From JABWBR01 sp036741235 (GTDB taxonomy: Bacteria; Bacteroidota; Bacteroidia; Chitinophagales; Saprospiraceae), in assembly GCA_036741235.1 (NCBI GenBank), contig DAINSQ010000101.1, positions 1 through 18,115 of the forward strand: a DNA stretch of 18,115 bases. The letters run 5' to 3'. Below the pieces are notes generated by a model, which made no database searches, was not told the origin of the DNA, and worked only from the letters and a program-made list of their open reading frames with translations. Of the stretch, positions 1 through 6,192 are shown piece after piece. Positions within the stretch are counted from its first letter, which is position 1, and each line of letters begins with the position of its first letter. The position numbers and the translations under genes are program-made.

Positions 1-1
1 A

Positions 2-526
2 TTATTTAATTTGTATTCTCATATTCTTTCCCAAACCAATCTCAATAATTTTAATCAAAGTACCTAACTCCACATCTGATTTGTTATTCTCTAATCTGGA
101 GATGTAATTTTTTGTCGTTCCACTCCGCTTGGCCAGTTCTTCCTGGGTTAACCCCGCCTGTTCCCTGGCAGTCTTGACTATATTCCCGATTCGGTATATT
201 TTATTCCTCTCCTCATCAGGCTCGCTTTCCTGATAAAGCACTATCGGATCCAAGTCAAATGCGACTTCAAATTCCATCCCGTTAGAAAGCCGTTTTTTTT
301 GGATGAGATTAGGCCAGCGTAGCGTTCCATCAACCAATTCGAGTTGTTGGAATTCCGCCATATTTAATAGTTTCGACCGGAAAGCGTCAGCCTGATAATT
401 CCATTTTTCAAAGAGCGCAGCAAAATCGATTACCCGATACTCTCCGGTATTGAATGCCACATATACCCTGAAGCCGACAACTTCATTGATTTTGATTATA
501 CGCGGTATTTTGATTGATTTTCTCAT
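2..526 (-). CDS. DUF2442 domain protein with C-terminal XRE-type helix-turn-helix
   Basis: This 174-residue protein has two parts. Residues about 8-100 resemble the DUF2442 fold, small proteins often encoded beside DUF4160 proteins. Residues about 113-170 are an XRE/Cro-type helix-turn-helix, seen in the pattern AREQAGLTQEELAKRSG followed by TTKNYISRLENNKS. A DNA-binding regulator that represses its own two-gene unit, like an antitoxin, is plausible but inferred. I chose the ATG at 526, eight bases after the stop of the upstream DUF4160 reading frame; an in-frame TTG at 553 would add nine residues and overlap that gene. The stop TAA is at 2-4, so the gene is complete, but what follows it lies outside the window. 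Base composition is AT-richer than in the neighbouring isoprenoid genes. The domain calls are sound; the biological role is not established. Confidence 0.8.
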   Translation of the reverse strand: MRKSIKIPRIIKINEVVGFRVYVAFNTGEYRVIDFAALFEKWNYQADAFRSKLLNMAEFQQLELVDGTLRWPNLIQKKRLSNGMEFEVAFDLDPIVLYQESEPDEERNKIYRIGNIVKTAREQAGLTQEELAKRSGTTKNYISRLENNKSDVELGTLIKIIEIGLGKNMRIQIK

Positions 527-534
527 AATGTCAC

Positions 535-759
535 TCAATGATTGTTTTTCCAAATTTCTATCAGGATACCCTGGTTTTCTCTAGCCCACTTGGTCACCCG
601 CTTTCGCTGTTTTGCCGGAAGATAGCCCTTGAGTGTATCAAGTGTTTAGATTTCGATCAATTCTTCATACTCCGCGTAAATCGCATGAAAATGCGGCGGC
701 GCATGATCATCGAAATACAGATCTATCTTGATCCCGTCAAAGGTGAAATAAGTCGGCAT
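535..759 (-). pseudogene. DUF4160 domain protein interrupted by an in-frame TAA
   Basis: Reading from the ATG at 759, the frame gives MPTYFTFDGIKIDLYFDD followed by HAPPHFHAIYAEYEELIEI. This is the typical DUF4160 start, with its DxHxPPHFHA motif. Codon 38 (646-648) is TAA. The same frame then continues without a shift through TLDTLKGYLPAKQRKRV and a tryptophan-containing tail to a TGA at 535-537, which is the expected remainder of the family (about 75 codons in total). It is therefore one gene with a single nonsense codon, not a frameshift. It sits eight bases upstream of the DUF2442-HTH gene, the usual pairing, often suspected to be toxin-antitoxin-like. A 37-residue peptide is unlikely to be functional. 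A sequencing error is the main alternative to a true pseudogene. Confidence 0.8.
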
Positions 760-867
760 TTGAGTTTTCTGGTTACCTAATTAGGACACAAAGTTGCTTC
801 TTTTTTTTCTATCTCGCAAGAGCATTCAGGATGTATATCCCGCATGCCGTCAAATCAGCACAACTTG

Positions 868-898
868 TCCCGAATGAAGTTCGGGATCAGCATCCCGA
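868..898. repeat. Two overlapping, mutually exclusive hairpins
   Basis: Two inverted repeats share an arm. TCCCGAA (868-874) can pair with TTCGGGA (880-886) across a 5-base loop. Alternatively TCGGGAT (881-887) can pair with ATCCCGA (892-898) across a 4-base loop. A further CGGGAC at 916-921 could also pair with the 5' side. The element lies about 100 bases beyond the stop of the minus-strand isoprenoid operon and upstream of the DUF4160 gene. It could be a 3'-end or processing structure for that operon, or a dispersed palindromic repeat. No clear U-tract follows, so I do not call it an intrinsic terminator. Confidence 0.5.
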
Positions 899-936
899 CC
901 TCCTTCCAGTCACTACGGGACTACCTTCGGCCGCAT

Positions 937-1000
937 CAGCACATCAGCACATCAGCACATCAGCACATCAGCAAATTAGCAAATTAGCAAATCAGCACAT
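937..1000. repeat. 8-bp tandem repeat, eight units, touching a stop codon
   Basis: Eight adjacent 8-base units fill this stretch: CAGCACAT four times (937-968), then CAGCAAAT, TAGCAAAT, TAGCAAAT, and CAGCACAT again. The last base of the array is the first plus-strand base of the TGA stop (1000-1002) of the reductase gene on the minus strand. The repeat thus begins directly at the 3' end of the four-gene isoprenoid operon. A unit of 8 is not a multiple of 3 and introduces stops, so it is not coding. It looks like a slippage-prone microsatellite in the 3' untranslated region. Confidence 0.85.
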
Positions 1001-1749
1001 CACCCATACAACTCATAACGCACCTGCGATTTATCATACCCGAGCTTGACGATCAAATTTGCCACGGCATCGTCTATCATATTACTCCAGCCGCAGAGAT
1101 AAAAAGACACGTCGGGCCGCTTAACGGCGTATTGTTGCAAATAAACCTGGTGGATATAGCCTTTGTGGACGGGAAAGTCGAATTGCGCCGCATTGATTTC
1201 TGCTTCGCGCGACAGGGCAACTTCGTAGCTGAATTCGGGGTGTTCGCGCCGCAACTGTTCGAATTCTTCGCGGTATAAAATGCCATTGGCATAGCGGGTT
1301 CCGAAAATAAGGTGAATGCGCCGGTGCGGCTTGCCGAGGCGGTAAATATCGCCGATCATACTGCGAAACGGCGCTATGCCGGTGCCGGTGCAAATCAACA
1401 CGAGATCCTGGTTTTCAATATTGGAGGGCAGGGTAAATGCGCCGTCAGGGCCCTTAAAGCGAATAGTGGCGCCCAATTCCATTTCTTCGAAAAAATAACG
1501 CGATGCCGCGCCGCCTTCGAGGTTGAGAATACAAAACTCCAGTACCTTGCCCCCATCGGGCGCATTGGCAATGGAATAGCTGCGCCAACGCTTGAGGCGC
1601 TTTTCGTCGATGGGCAGGTCCATGGTGACAAATTGCCCCGCTTCGAAGTGAAAGTCTTCAGTAGTGCTGATCTCGACCCAAATGCGCCGCGTAGCAGGCG
1701 ATTCGTCGACTATATTGATGACAGTGCTGTCGTACCATTTCCAGGCCAT
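1000..1749 (-). CDS. Ferredoxin-NADP reductase-like FAD/NAD(P)-binding oxidoreductase
   Basis: This 249-residue protein has the complete ferredoxin-reductase fold. The FAD-binding beta-barrel covers about residues 5-105, with the FAD motif RSYS at 56-59 and the phosphate-contacting loop GGAAS at 79-83. The nucleotide-binding domain covers about 112-249, with the GTGIAP motif at 122-127, FGTRY at 149-153 and YLCGWSNM at 217-224. It should transfer electrons between NAD(P)H and a flavin, ferredoxin or similar carrier in the cytoplasm. No iron-sulfur domain is fused to it. It begins 21 bases after the GHMP kinase stop and is the last gene of the isoprenoid operon. That position suggests it could keep the FMN of the type 2 isopentenyl-diphosphate isomerase reduced (inference). 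The start ATG is at 1749. The exact substrate cannot be read from sequence; a general flavodoxin/ferredoxin reductase is the alternative. Confidence 0.85.
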   Translation of the reverse strand: MAWKWYDSTVINIVDESPATRRIWVEISTTEDFHFEAGQFVTMDLPIDEKRLKRWRSYSIANAPDGGKVLEFCILNLEGGAASRYFFEEMELGATIRFKGPDGAFTLPSNIENQDLVLICTGTGIAPFRSMIGDIYRLGKPHRRIHLIFGTRYANGILYREEFEQLRREHPEFSYEVALSREAEINAAQFDFPVHKGYIHQVYLQQYAVKRPDVSFYLCGWSNMIDDAVANLIVKLGYDKSQVRYELYG

Positions 1750-1770
1750 AAGTATGGGGATTGTATGCGG

Positions 1771-2709
1771 TTAACCCATCATTGCTTCGTATGTAAGAAC
1801 AACGTCGTATCCTTTTTCGTTGAAATAGGCCCGCGTATCAGCCTCGGGGCGGTCGCTGGTGACGAGCGCGAAATCGCCGCCCCAGGCGCCCAGCGATTTG
1901 ACTTCGCCCCAGTAATCGGCGAAATACAAATCTTTGGCTCTTGCCAGTTGCATGGCCTCCGATATAAGGTGTTCGTGGCGGCGTATACAATCTTCAACTT
2001 CCGCCAGGGTGCGTGCCGATAGCCATTGGGCGGTGATGGCGGTAATTTGGGCCGCCAACTGCTGTATTTGTCCCTCTGCCTCCCGGAATAACCTGATGGC
2101 GTCCTGACTGCTTTGCTTTTTTCCCAAATATACAAAATAAAGCTGCCGGCGATAAGGCGGCTGATACGGGTATTCGATGTAATGCGGCACGCCGTCGATG
2201 AGTTGGTAAAGGATGGGGCCTCGGGCATTGGCACAGGCGAGGTCGTAACCCGAACCGCCGAAAGTGTCGTGCAATAGTTTGTAAGGGTCTACCTGCAGCC
2301 AATGCGCCATGTTGGCGATGAGCGTAGAACTGGTGCCCAGGCCCCAGTGCCGCGGAAAGTCGAGGCGGGTGATGACTGCCGCGCCTTTCATATTGCTCCA
2401 CACATGGGGCCGCTGGCGCTGCACGGCGTGCAAAACGGCCTCCAGCTTATGGCCGGCGCGTTCATCGAGGCCTTCTTCGTAGGTGGCTTCGGGCAGCATG
2501 TAGAGCGATTCAAACCAGCATTCGCCGTCGGCATCGTAACTCTGCCACGACAACCAGCCTTCCTGGGCCTGCGGCGGGTAGATGACTTCCAGTTCCTGCC
2601 CGAAACGGGTGGGCAGGGCCAGGGCCAGCGCGCCGTCGAGTACCGCGTATTCGCCGGTAAACAACAGTTTGCCGTGCGCGCGGTAGTGCGTAGGGAAGGT
2701 TGGGTTCAT
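1771..2709 (-). CDS. GHMP-family kinase (mevalonate-kinase-like, GYDIA type)
   Basis: This 312-residue protein is a GHMP-superfamily small-molecule kinase. The N-terminal GKLLFTGEYAVLDG motif is at 13-26, the phosphate-binding GLGTSST loop at 123-129, the GSGYDLA motif at 152-158, and a glycine-rich C-terminal motif GAWGGDF at 274-280. The GYDxA signature is typical of a Bacteroidota GHMP kinase group usually found next to class II HMG-CoA reductase, as here. The expected reaction is ATP-dependent phosphorylation of mevalonate or a phosphomevalonate-pathway intermediate; which step it takes is inferred from context. It starts 32 bases after the HMG-CoA reductase stop. I prefer the ATG at 2709; a TTG at 2715 would add two residues. 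The substrate is the least certain part of the annotation. Confidence 0.85.
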   Translation of the reverse strand: MNPTFPTHYRAHGKLLFTGEYAVLDGALALALPTRFGQELEVIYPPQAQEGWLSWQSYDADGECWFESLYMLPEATYEEGLDERAGHKLEAVLHAVQRQRPHVWSNMKGAAVITRLDFPRHWGLGTSSTLIANMAHWLQVDPYKLLHDTFGGSGYDLACANARGPILYQLIDGVPHYIEYPYQPPYRRQLYFVYLGKKQSSQDAIRLFREAEGQIQQLAAQITAITAQWLSARTLAEVEDCIRRHEHLISEAMQLARAKDLYFADYWGEVKSLGAWGGDFALVTSDRPEADTRAYFNEKGYDVVLTYEAMMG

Positions 2710-2741
2710 ACGCAAGGTGGTTTTCTGATCGCGTTGCCGGG

Positions 2742-4082
2742 CTATTTTGCCGCCGCCGGCGTTTTCCGCAATGCTTCTATGAAATCTCTTACTGCTGTGA
2801 AGGTAATGACTTTATCGCAAAAATACTGGAATGCCGCCTCCATTTCCGCTTCAACGGCGCCCAGGTGGTTGAGAATGTTGGTCAAGTGCATTTTCATATG
2901 CCCCTGCTGAATGCCGGTGGTAACCAGCGATCGCACGGCGGCAAAGTTCTGGGCAAGCCCTGTGGCCGCAATAACGGCCATGAGTTCAGGCGCCGAAGGA
3001 TTGCCCAGCAGCTCCAGCGAACGCGAGGCCAGCGGGTGCAGGCGCGTGAGCCCGCCCACCGTACCCACAGCCAGCGGTATGTCGAGCCAGAAGCGGAAAA
3101 TGCCGTTTTCAATGGTACAATAGCTAAGGCTGCGGTATTGGCCGTCGCGGGCGGCGTAGGCGTGGCCGCAGGCTTCGATGGCCCGGAAGTCGTTGGCCGT
3201 GGCCAATACCACGGCGTCGATGCCGTTGAAGATGCCCTTGTTGTGGGTCACGGCCCGGTATGGGTCGATTTGGGCGATGCGCACGGCCTTGGCGAATTTT
3301 TCGGCAAACAGGGGCGTTTCTTTTTCAAACTGCCCCTCCGCCAGGGCTTCCACCGGGCATTCTACCCAGGCGCGCACGAGGCACTGGGGGGTGTAGTTCG
3401 ACAAAATGGCCATAATAATATCGACGTCGCGCGGAGCGCCCTCCAACGCCGGATGTTCAGCAATAAATCGCTCCAGGCTGTTGCCGAATTCTTCGAGCAC
3501 CGAGTTGATGAAGTTGGCGCCCATGGAGTCGCAGGTCTCAAAGGTCACGCGCAACTGGTAATAGTCGGGCTCCAAATGGGTGTAGTCGAGCAGGGTGATG
3601 CCGGTGACTCCCCCGCCCCGCTTTTCCATGTTGGCGGTGAGGAAGGCTACGTCGTTGAGCAGGTATTCGCGCAATTCGCCGGTGAGGCCCGACAGTAATT
3701 CGTGGTCGCCGGCCCAACTGAAGTGCAGTTGCCCTACTTTTTGGGTTGAGATGATGGTCGTATGAAAACCGCCCCTGTCGAGCCAGTATTTGGCGGCGCT
3801 GGAGGCCGCAGCCACTACCGAGCTTTCTTCGATGACCATCGGCACGGTATAGAGCTTGCCGTTGATGAGAAAGTTGGGCGCTACGCCGTAAGGCAACATG
3901 TAGTTGCTGATGGTATTTTCGCTGAAGCCGTCAAAAACGCGCTGAAGCGATTCGTCAGGGTGCCAGAAGTTCCGGAAATCGGTTTCGGCGGCTTCCGTGC
4001 CGGCGGCAAATTGCTGCGCTACCCATTTAAGTTTATCGCTTTTGGATAATTTTGAAAATCCTGCTATTGTTTTATCCTGCAT
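2742..4082 (-). CDS. Hydroxymethylglutaryl-CoA reductase, class II (degradative-type family)
   Basis: At 446 residues this matches the soluble class II HMG-CoA reductases, with no membrane domain. Visible motifs are the catalytic-glutamate segment EESSVVAAAS (86-95), DSMGAN (185-190), the catalytic-lysine segment THNKGIFNGID (279-289), GTVGGLTRLHP (340-350) and the catalytic-histidine segment GHMKMH (394-399). In the biosynthetic direction it reduces HMG-CoA to mevalonate. Family members are often named 'degradative', but the operon with an IPP isomerase and a GHMP kinase argues for mevalonate biosynthesis in the cytoplasm. It starts 24 bases after the fni stop. Its stop is TAG (2742-2744), followed soon by an in-frame TGA, so TAG clearly acts as a normal terminator in this genome; this matters for interpreting rpsI. 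Family identity is very secure; NADH or NADPH preference is not visible. Confidence 0.95.
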   Translation of the reverse strand: MQDKTIAGFSKLSKSDKLKWVAQQFAAGTEAAETDFRNFWHPDESLQRVFDGFSENTISNYMLPYGVAPNFLINGKLYTVPMVIEESSVVAAASSAAKYWLDRGGFHTTIISTQKVGQLHFSWAGDHELLSGLTGELREYLLNDVAFLTANMEKRGGGVTGITLLDYTHLEPDYYQLRVTFETCDSMGANFINSVLEEFGNSLERFIAEHPALEGAPRDVDIIMAILSNYTPQCLVRAWVECPVEALAEGQFEKETPLFAEKFAKAVRIAQIDPYRAVTHNKGIFNGIDAVVLATANDFRAIEACGHAYAARDGQYRSLSYCTIENGIFRFWLDIPLAVGTVGGLTRLHPLASRSLELLGNPSAPELMAVIAATGLAQNFAAVRSLVTTGIQQGHMKMHLTNILNHLGAVEAEMEAAFQYFCDKVITFTAVRDFIEALRKTPAAAK

Positions 4083-4106
4083 GTCGCTGTAGTTGATCGA
4101 ATTGTG

Positions 4107-5156
4107 TTATGGTTTGATGCGTAGATAAGCCTGCGCCAGTTCCAGCCCGCGTATCTGGTTTTCGATATATGCGGTCAACCGCTCGTAGTCGCCGCGGGCA
4201 TGCTCCAGGAAACCCGAAGCCTGGCCGTATACCGCCGGAAGCTGAATGGTATTGATAAGGTAGTAACCATCGAGGAAGTTTTTGATGCCGCCGGAGATGA
4301 TAATTTGCCTGCAGCGGAGTTTGTCGCCGAGTTCCTCAACGAGGGCGTTGACGTAGCGGGTCATTTCGGCGGCGCTGTGACCGGTGTATACCAGCGGTTC
4401 GAGGGCAGCGAGCTTATCGGGGTGGGCGCGCAGTAATTCGAGCAGGGCAAAGTTGGTGCCCCCGCTGGCGGCAAAGTCGACGGCGGCCAGCGGCAGTTGC
4501 AACAGGGCGCGCAGGCTTTCGGGGCCCATGCCCTGGCCGACTTCCTTGACGATGACGGGGTATTCGGCAACGGCCAATACCTGCTCTATGACGGCCAGTG
4601 GCGACTGCCGGAAGACGTCGCCCTCGGGTTGCATGGCCTCTTGCAGAGGGTTGACGTGAATGATCAGCCCGTCGGCGCGCAGTTTTTCGAGCAGCCGGTC
4701 GATACGCCAGGTTTCTTTTTTGTCCAGCAATTGCTCCAATTGCGCAATGCCGAGATTGGCGTAAAAGGGCAAGTCGTGGCCGATAAGGTCACGCACATCG
4801 AAGTCGCGCAGCGTCTCATCGCTATATAATAAGGAGCGGCAAGATCCAAGCCCCATGCCCATGCCGTAGTCGCGGCAAGCCCGCGCCAGGTTGTGGTTAA
4901 TAGTATGAGCCCACTCGGTGCCGCCGGTCATGCTCGATACCCAAAGCGGTACGCGCTGGGTTTTGCCCAAAAAGGCAATCGGTTGAAGGCTGCCTTTGGG
5001 AGGGTGCGCCGACAATAGCGGTTCGTACCAAAACCGGCCGTCCAAACGGGCAGCCGCTACCTGCGAGCGCAGCGCCAGTTCGATATGATCGCGTTTGCGA
5101 GATGCCGCGGTAGGATCGGCATCGTGAGGTGTAAACTTGTTTGGCTCCTCCTGCAT
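4107..5156 (-). CDS. fni: Isopentenyl-diphosphate delta-isomerase, type 2 (FMN-dependent)
   Basis: This 349-residue TIM-barrel flavoenzyme interconverts isopentenyl and dimethylallyl diphosphate using reduced FMN and Mg2+. Supporting motifs are RKRDHI (20-25), SSMTGG (74-79), GLGSCR (102-107), the active-site strand HVNPLQEAMQPEGD (167-180) with the catalytic glutamine and metal-binding glutamate, VKEVGQGM (203-210), the flavin-phosphate loop ASGGTN (230-235) and SGGIKN (288-293). Length is normal for the type 2 family. It is the first gene of a four-gene minus-strand operon with HMG-CoA reductase, a GHMP kinase and a flavin reductase. The start ATG is at 5156 and the stop TAA at 4107-4109. 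Upstream lies a conspicuous 10-bp tandem repeat, probably within the transcribed leader. Confidence in function is high. Confidence 0.93.
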   Translation of the reverse strand: MQEEPNKFTPHDADPTAASRKRDHIELALRSQVAAARLDGRFWYEPLLSAHPPKGSLQPIAFLGKTQRVPLWVSSMTGGTEWAHTINHNLARACRDYGMGMGLGSCRSLLYSDETLRDFDVRDLIGHDLPFYANLGIAQLEQLLDKKETWRIDRLLEKLRADGLIIHVNPLQEAMQPEGDVFRQSPLAVIEQVLAVAEYPVIVKEVGQGMGPESLRALLQLPLAAVDFAASGGTNFALLELLRAHPDKLAALEPLVYTGHSAAEMTRYVNALVEELGDKLRCRQIIISGGIKNFLDGYYLINTIQLPAVYGQASGFLEHARGDYERLTAYIENQIRGLELAQAYLRIKP

Positions 5157-5180
5157 GAACTTGTTTTAATTATTAATTAC

Positions 5181-5249
5181 ATACATCCCCCCTCATCCCC
5201 CCTCATAACCCCTCATAACCCCTCATAACCCCTCATAACCCCTCATAAC
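5181..5249. repeat. 10-bp tandem repeat in the fni leader
   Basis: From 5201 the unit CCTCATAACC recurs five times in direct succession (5201-5249; the last copy ends in ACT). Two degenerate copies with runs of C precede it (5181-5200). On the minus strand, in which fni is read, this is GGTTATGAGG repeated, ending about 25 bases before the fni ATG. Each unit therefore carries an ATG and a purine-rich GAGGGG. A 10-base period equals about one DNA helical turn and shifts the reading frame at every copy. A TAnnTTTG promoter element lies directly upstream (5254-5261), so the repeats would be in the mRNA leader if it is used. Copy-number change could tune expression (inference). Confidence 0.85.
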
Positions 5250-5253
5250 TCTA

Positions 5254-5261
5254 CAAAGATA
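5254..5261 (-). promoter_or_regulatory. Candidate -7 element TATCTTTG upstream of fni
   Basis: On the minus strand TATCTTTG matches the Bacteroidota -7 consensus TAnnTTTG exactly. The nearest upstream TTG is only 13 bases away (5275-5277), shorter than the usual spacing of about 20, so the -33 match is poor. If used, transcription would start around 5247, at the edge of the 10-bp repeat array, giving a leader of about 90 bases made mostly of repeats. Confidence 0.4.
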
Positions 5262-5636
5262 GGAGCATTGCGACCAATGTCGTTATGTTAAGGCCCTAAA
5301 GTGTAGATACTGCGCAAACCTGGTGCGGAATGGCCCTGAGATGGCTTGAGCCGGCGGCTCAAAGCGCGATGGCAATACCTGGCTCATTGATTCATTATTT
5401 CTTTTCTGGCGATTAAAAAAGTAACAAAAATACCGGTGCTGCGCTCTTGCAATTTGAAAGTCAACTTGGGTTGTAAAAGCCATTAGCATAAAGACATTGG
5501 CATTGCGGCATGCCTGGAGCATAAACAAAGCCTTTTACAATTGGTTCACAGCCACAGACTTTATAACCCTATCAAAAAAAATACTGTTTTTCAATCGATT
5601 GCATGATTTCAGGTTGATATTTTTTTTCAAAAAAGC
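5262..5636. other. Divergent intergenic region between fni and rplM
   Basis: This stretch lies between the fni promoter area and the rplM promoter. I see no convincing gene. An 81-codon minus-strand frame (5283-5528) has no recognisable domain, is rich in unlike residues and overlaps a candidate promoter. The region has a small hairpin, TTGAGCC/GGCTCAA with a 3-base loop (5346-5362), and AT-rich tracts at 5400-5430 and 5570-5636. It probably carries the control regions of the two divergent operons. A small RNA cannot be excluded from sequence alone. Confidence 0.5.
5425..5452 (-). promoter_or_regulatory. Candidate promoter reading toward fni
   Basis: On the minus strand TTG (5452-5450), a 17-base spacer and TATTTTTG (5432-5425) fit the Bacteroidota promoter pattern, at the short end of the usual spacing. 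It would start transcription near 5419 and give the fni operon a leader of about 260 bases containing the 10-bp repeats. It has a better -33 match than the element at 5254-5261; one or both may be used. Confidence 0.4.
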
Positions 5637-5667
5637 TTGTATGTTCTTCAAATAAGCGATACATTTG
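5637..5667 (+). promoter_or_regulatory. Promoter of the rplM-rpsI-rpsB-tsf operon
   Basis: TTG (5637-5639), a 20-base spacer and TACATTTG (5660-5667) match the Bacteroidota housekeeping consensus (TTG, about 19-21 bases, TAnnTTTG) exactly. The predicted start site near 5674 leaves about 50 bases of leader before the GTG start of rplM. Position and match are as expected for a strong ribosomal-protein promoter. Confidence 0.75.
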
Positions 5668-5725
5668 CGCTCGCCTTTGGAAAAGGGCTCGATTTTCAAT
5701 ACTTATTTAGCAAAAATACACAATC

Positions 5726-6169
5726 GTGAATACGCTGAGTTACAGGACCCGTTCGGTCAAGAAAGAGGAAGCAGAGCGCAAGTGGTACATCATCGACGCC
5801 GAGGGCGAAGTGGTAGGCCGCCTCTGCACCCGCATTGCTACCGTGTTGCGCGGCAAGCACAAACCCACTTACACCCCGCATACCGATACCGGCGATTTTG
5901 TGGTGGTGATCAATGCCGACAAGGTGCGCTTTACGGGCAACAAGATGGCCGTAAAAGAATACCTGACCTACTCGGGTTATCCCGGCGGGCAGAAATCAAC
6001 GGTGGCAAGTGCGCTTATGGCCAAGAAACCGTATGCGATCATCGAAAACGCCGTAAAGGGCATGTTGCCCAAAACCAAGCTCGGCCGCGCGCAGATCAAA
6101 AAGCTCTTCATCTACGAAGGCGCCGAACATCCGCACCAGGCACAAAAACCCGAGCCGTTTAATTTCTAA
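5726..6169 (+). CDS. rplM: 50S ribosomal protein L13
   Basis: This 147-residue protein is ribosomal protein L13 of the large subunit. The family shows in KWYIIDAEGEVVGRLCTRIA (19-38), the YTPH motif (49-52), the INADKVRFTGNK segment (62-73), YSGYPGG (82-88) and VKGMLPK (110-116). I chose the GTG at 5726 because the resulting start, MNTLSYRTRS, matches the usual Bacteroidota L13 start MDTLSYKT; longer upstream frames do not. A TTG/TAnnTTTG promoter lies about 60 bases upstream. It is the first gene of a translation operon, 23 bases before rpsI, the conserved arrangement in this phylum. Confidence 0.96.
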   Translation: MNTLSYRTRSVKKEEAERKWYIIDAEGEVVGRLCTRIATVLRGKHKPTYTPHTDTGDFVVVINADKVRFTGNKMAVKEYLTYSGYPGGQKSTVASALMAKKPYAIIENAVKGMLPKTKLGRAQIKKLFIYEGAEHPHQAQKPEPFNF

Positions 6170-6192
6170 TATCAAATTCGACAGCATAGCAC

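Noticed and set aside
538..780. An 80-codon plus-strand frame
   Set aside because: It is antisense to the broken DUF4160 gene, whose minus-strand translation matches that family on both sides of its stop.
937..1000. A CRISPR array
   Set aside because: The units are 8 bases with no spacers; this is a plain tandem repeat. The same applies to the 10-base array at 5181-5249.
831..1049. A 72-codon plus-strand frame through the 8-bp repeat
   Set aside because: Its His/Ser/Gln-rich product is simply translated tandem repeat, and it overlaps the 3' end of the reductase gene.
2700..3698. A 332-codon plus-strand frame opposite HMG-CoA reductase
   Set aside because: It lies wholly antisense to HMG-CoA reductase and the start of the GHMP kinase, both with full catalytic motifs; its translation shows no domain and reflects GC-rich codon structure.
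5283..5528. An 81-codon minus-strand frame upstream of fni
   Set aside because: There is no domain, no promoter in a suitable position, and it overlaps a candidate promoter; it is probably chance.
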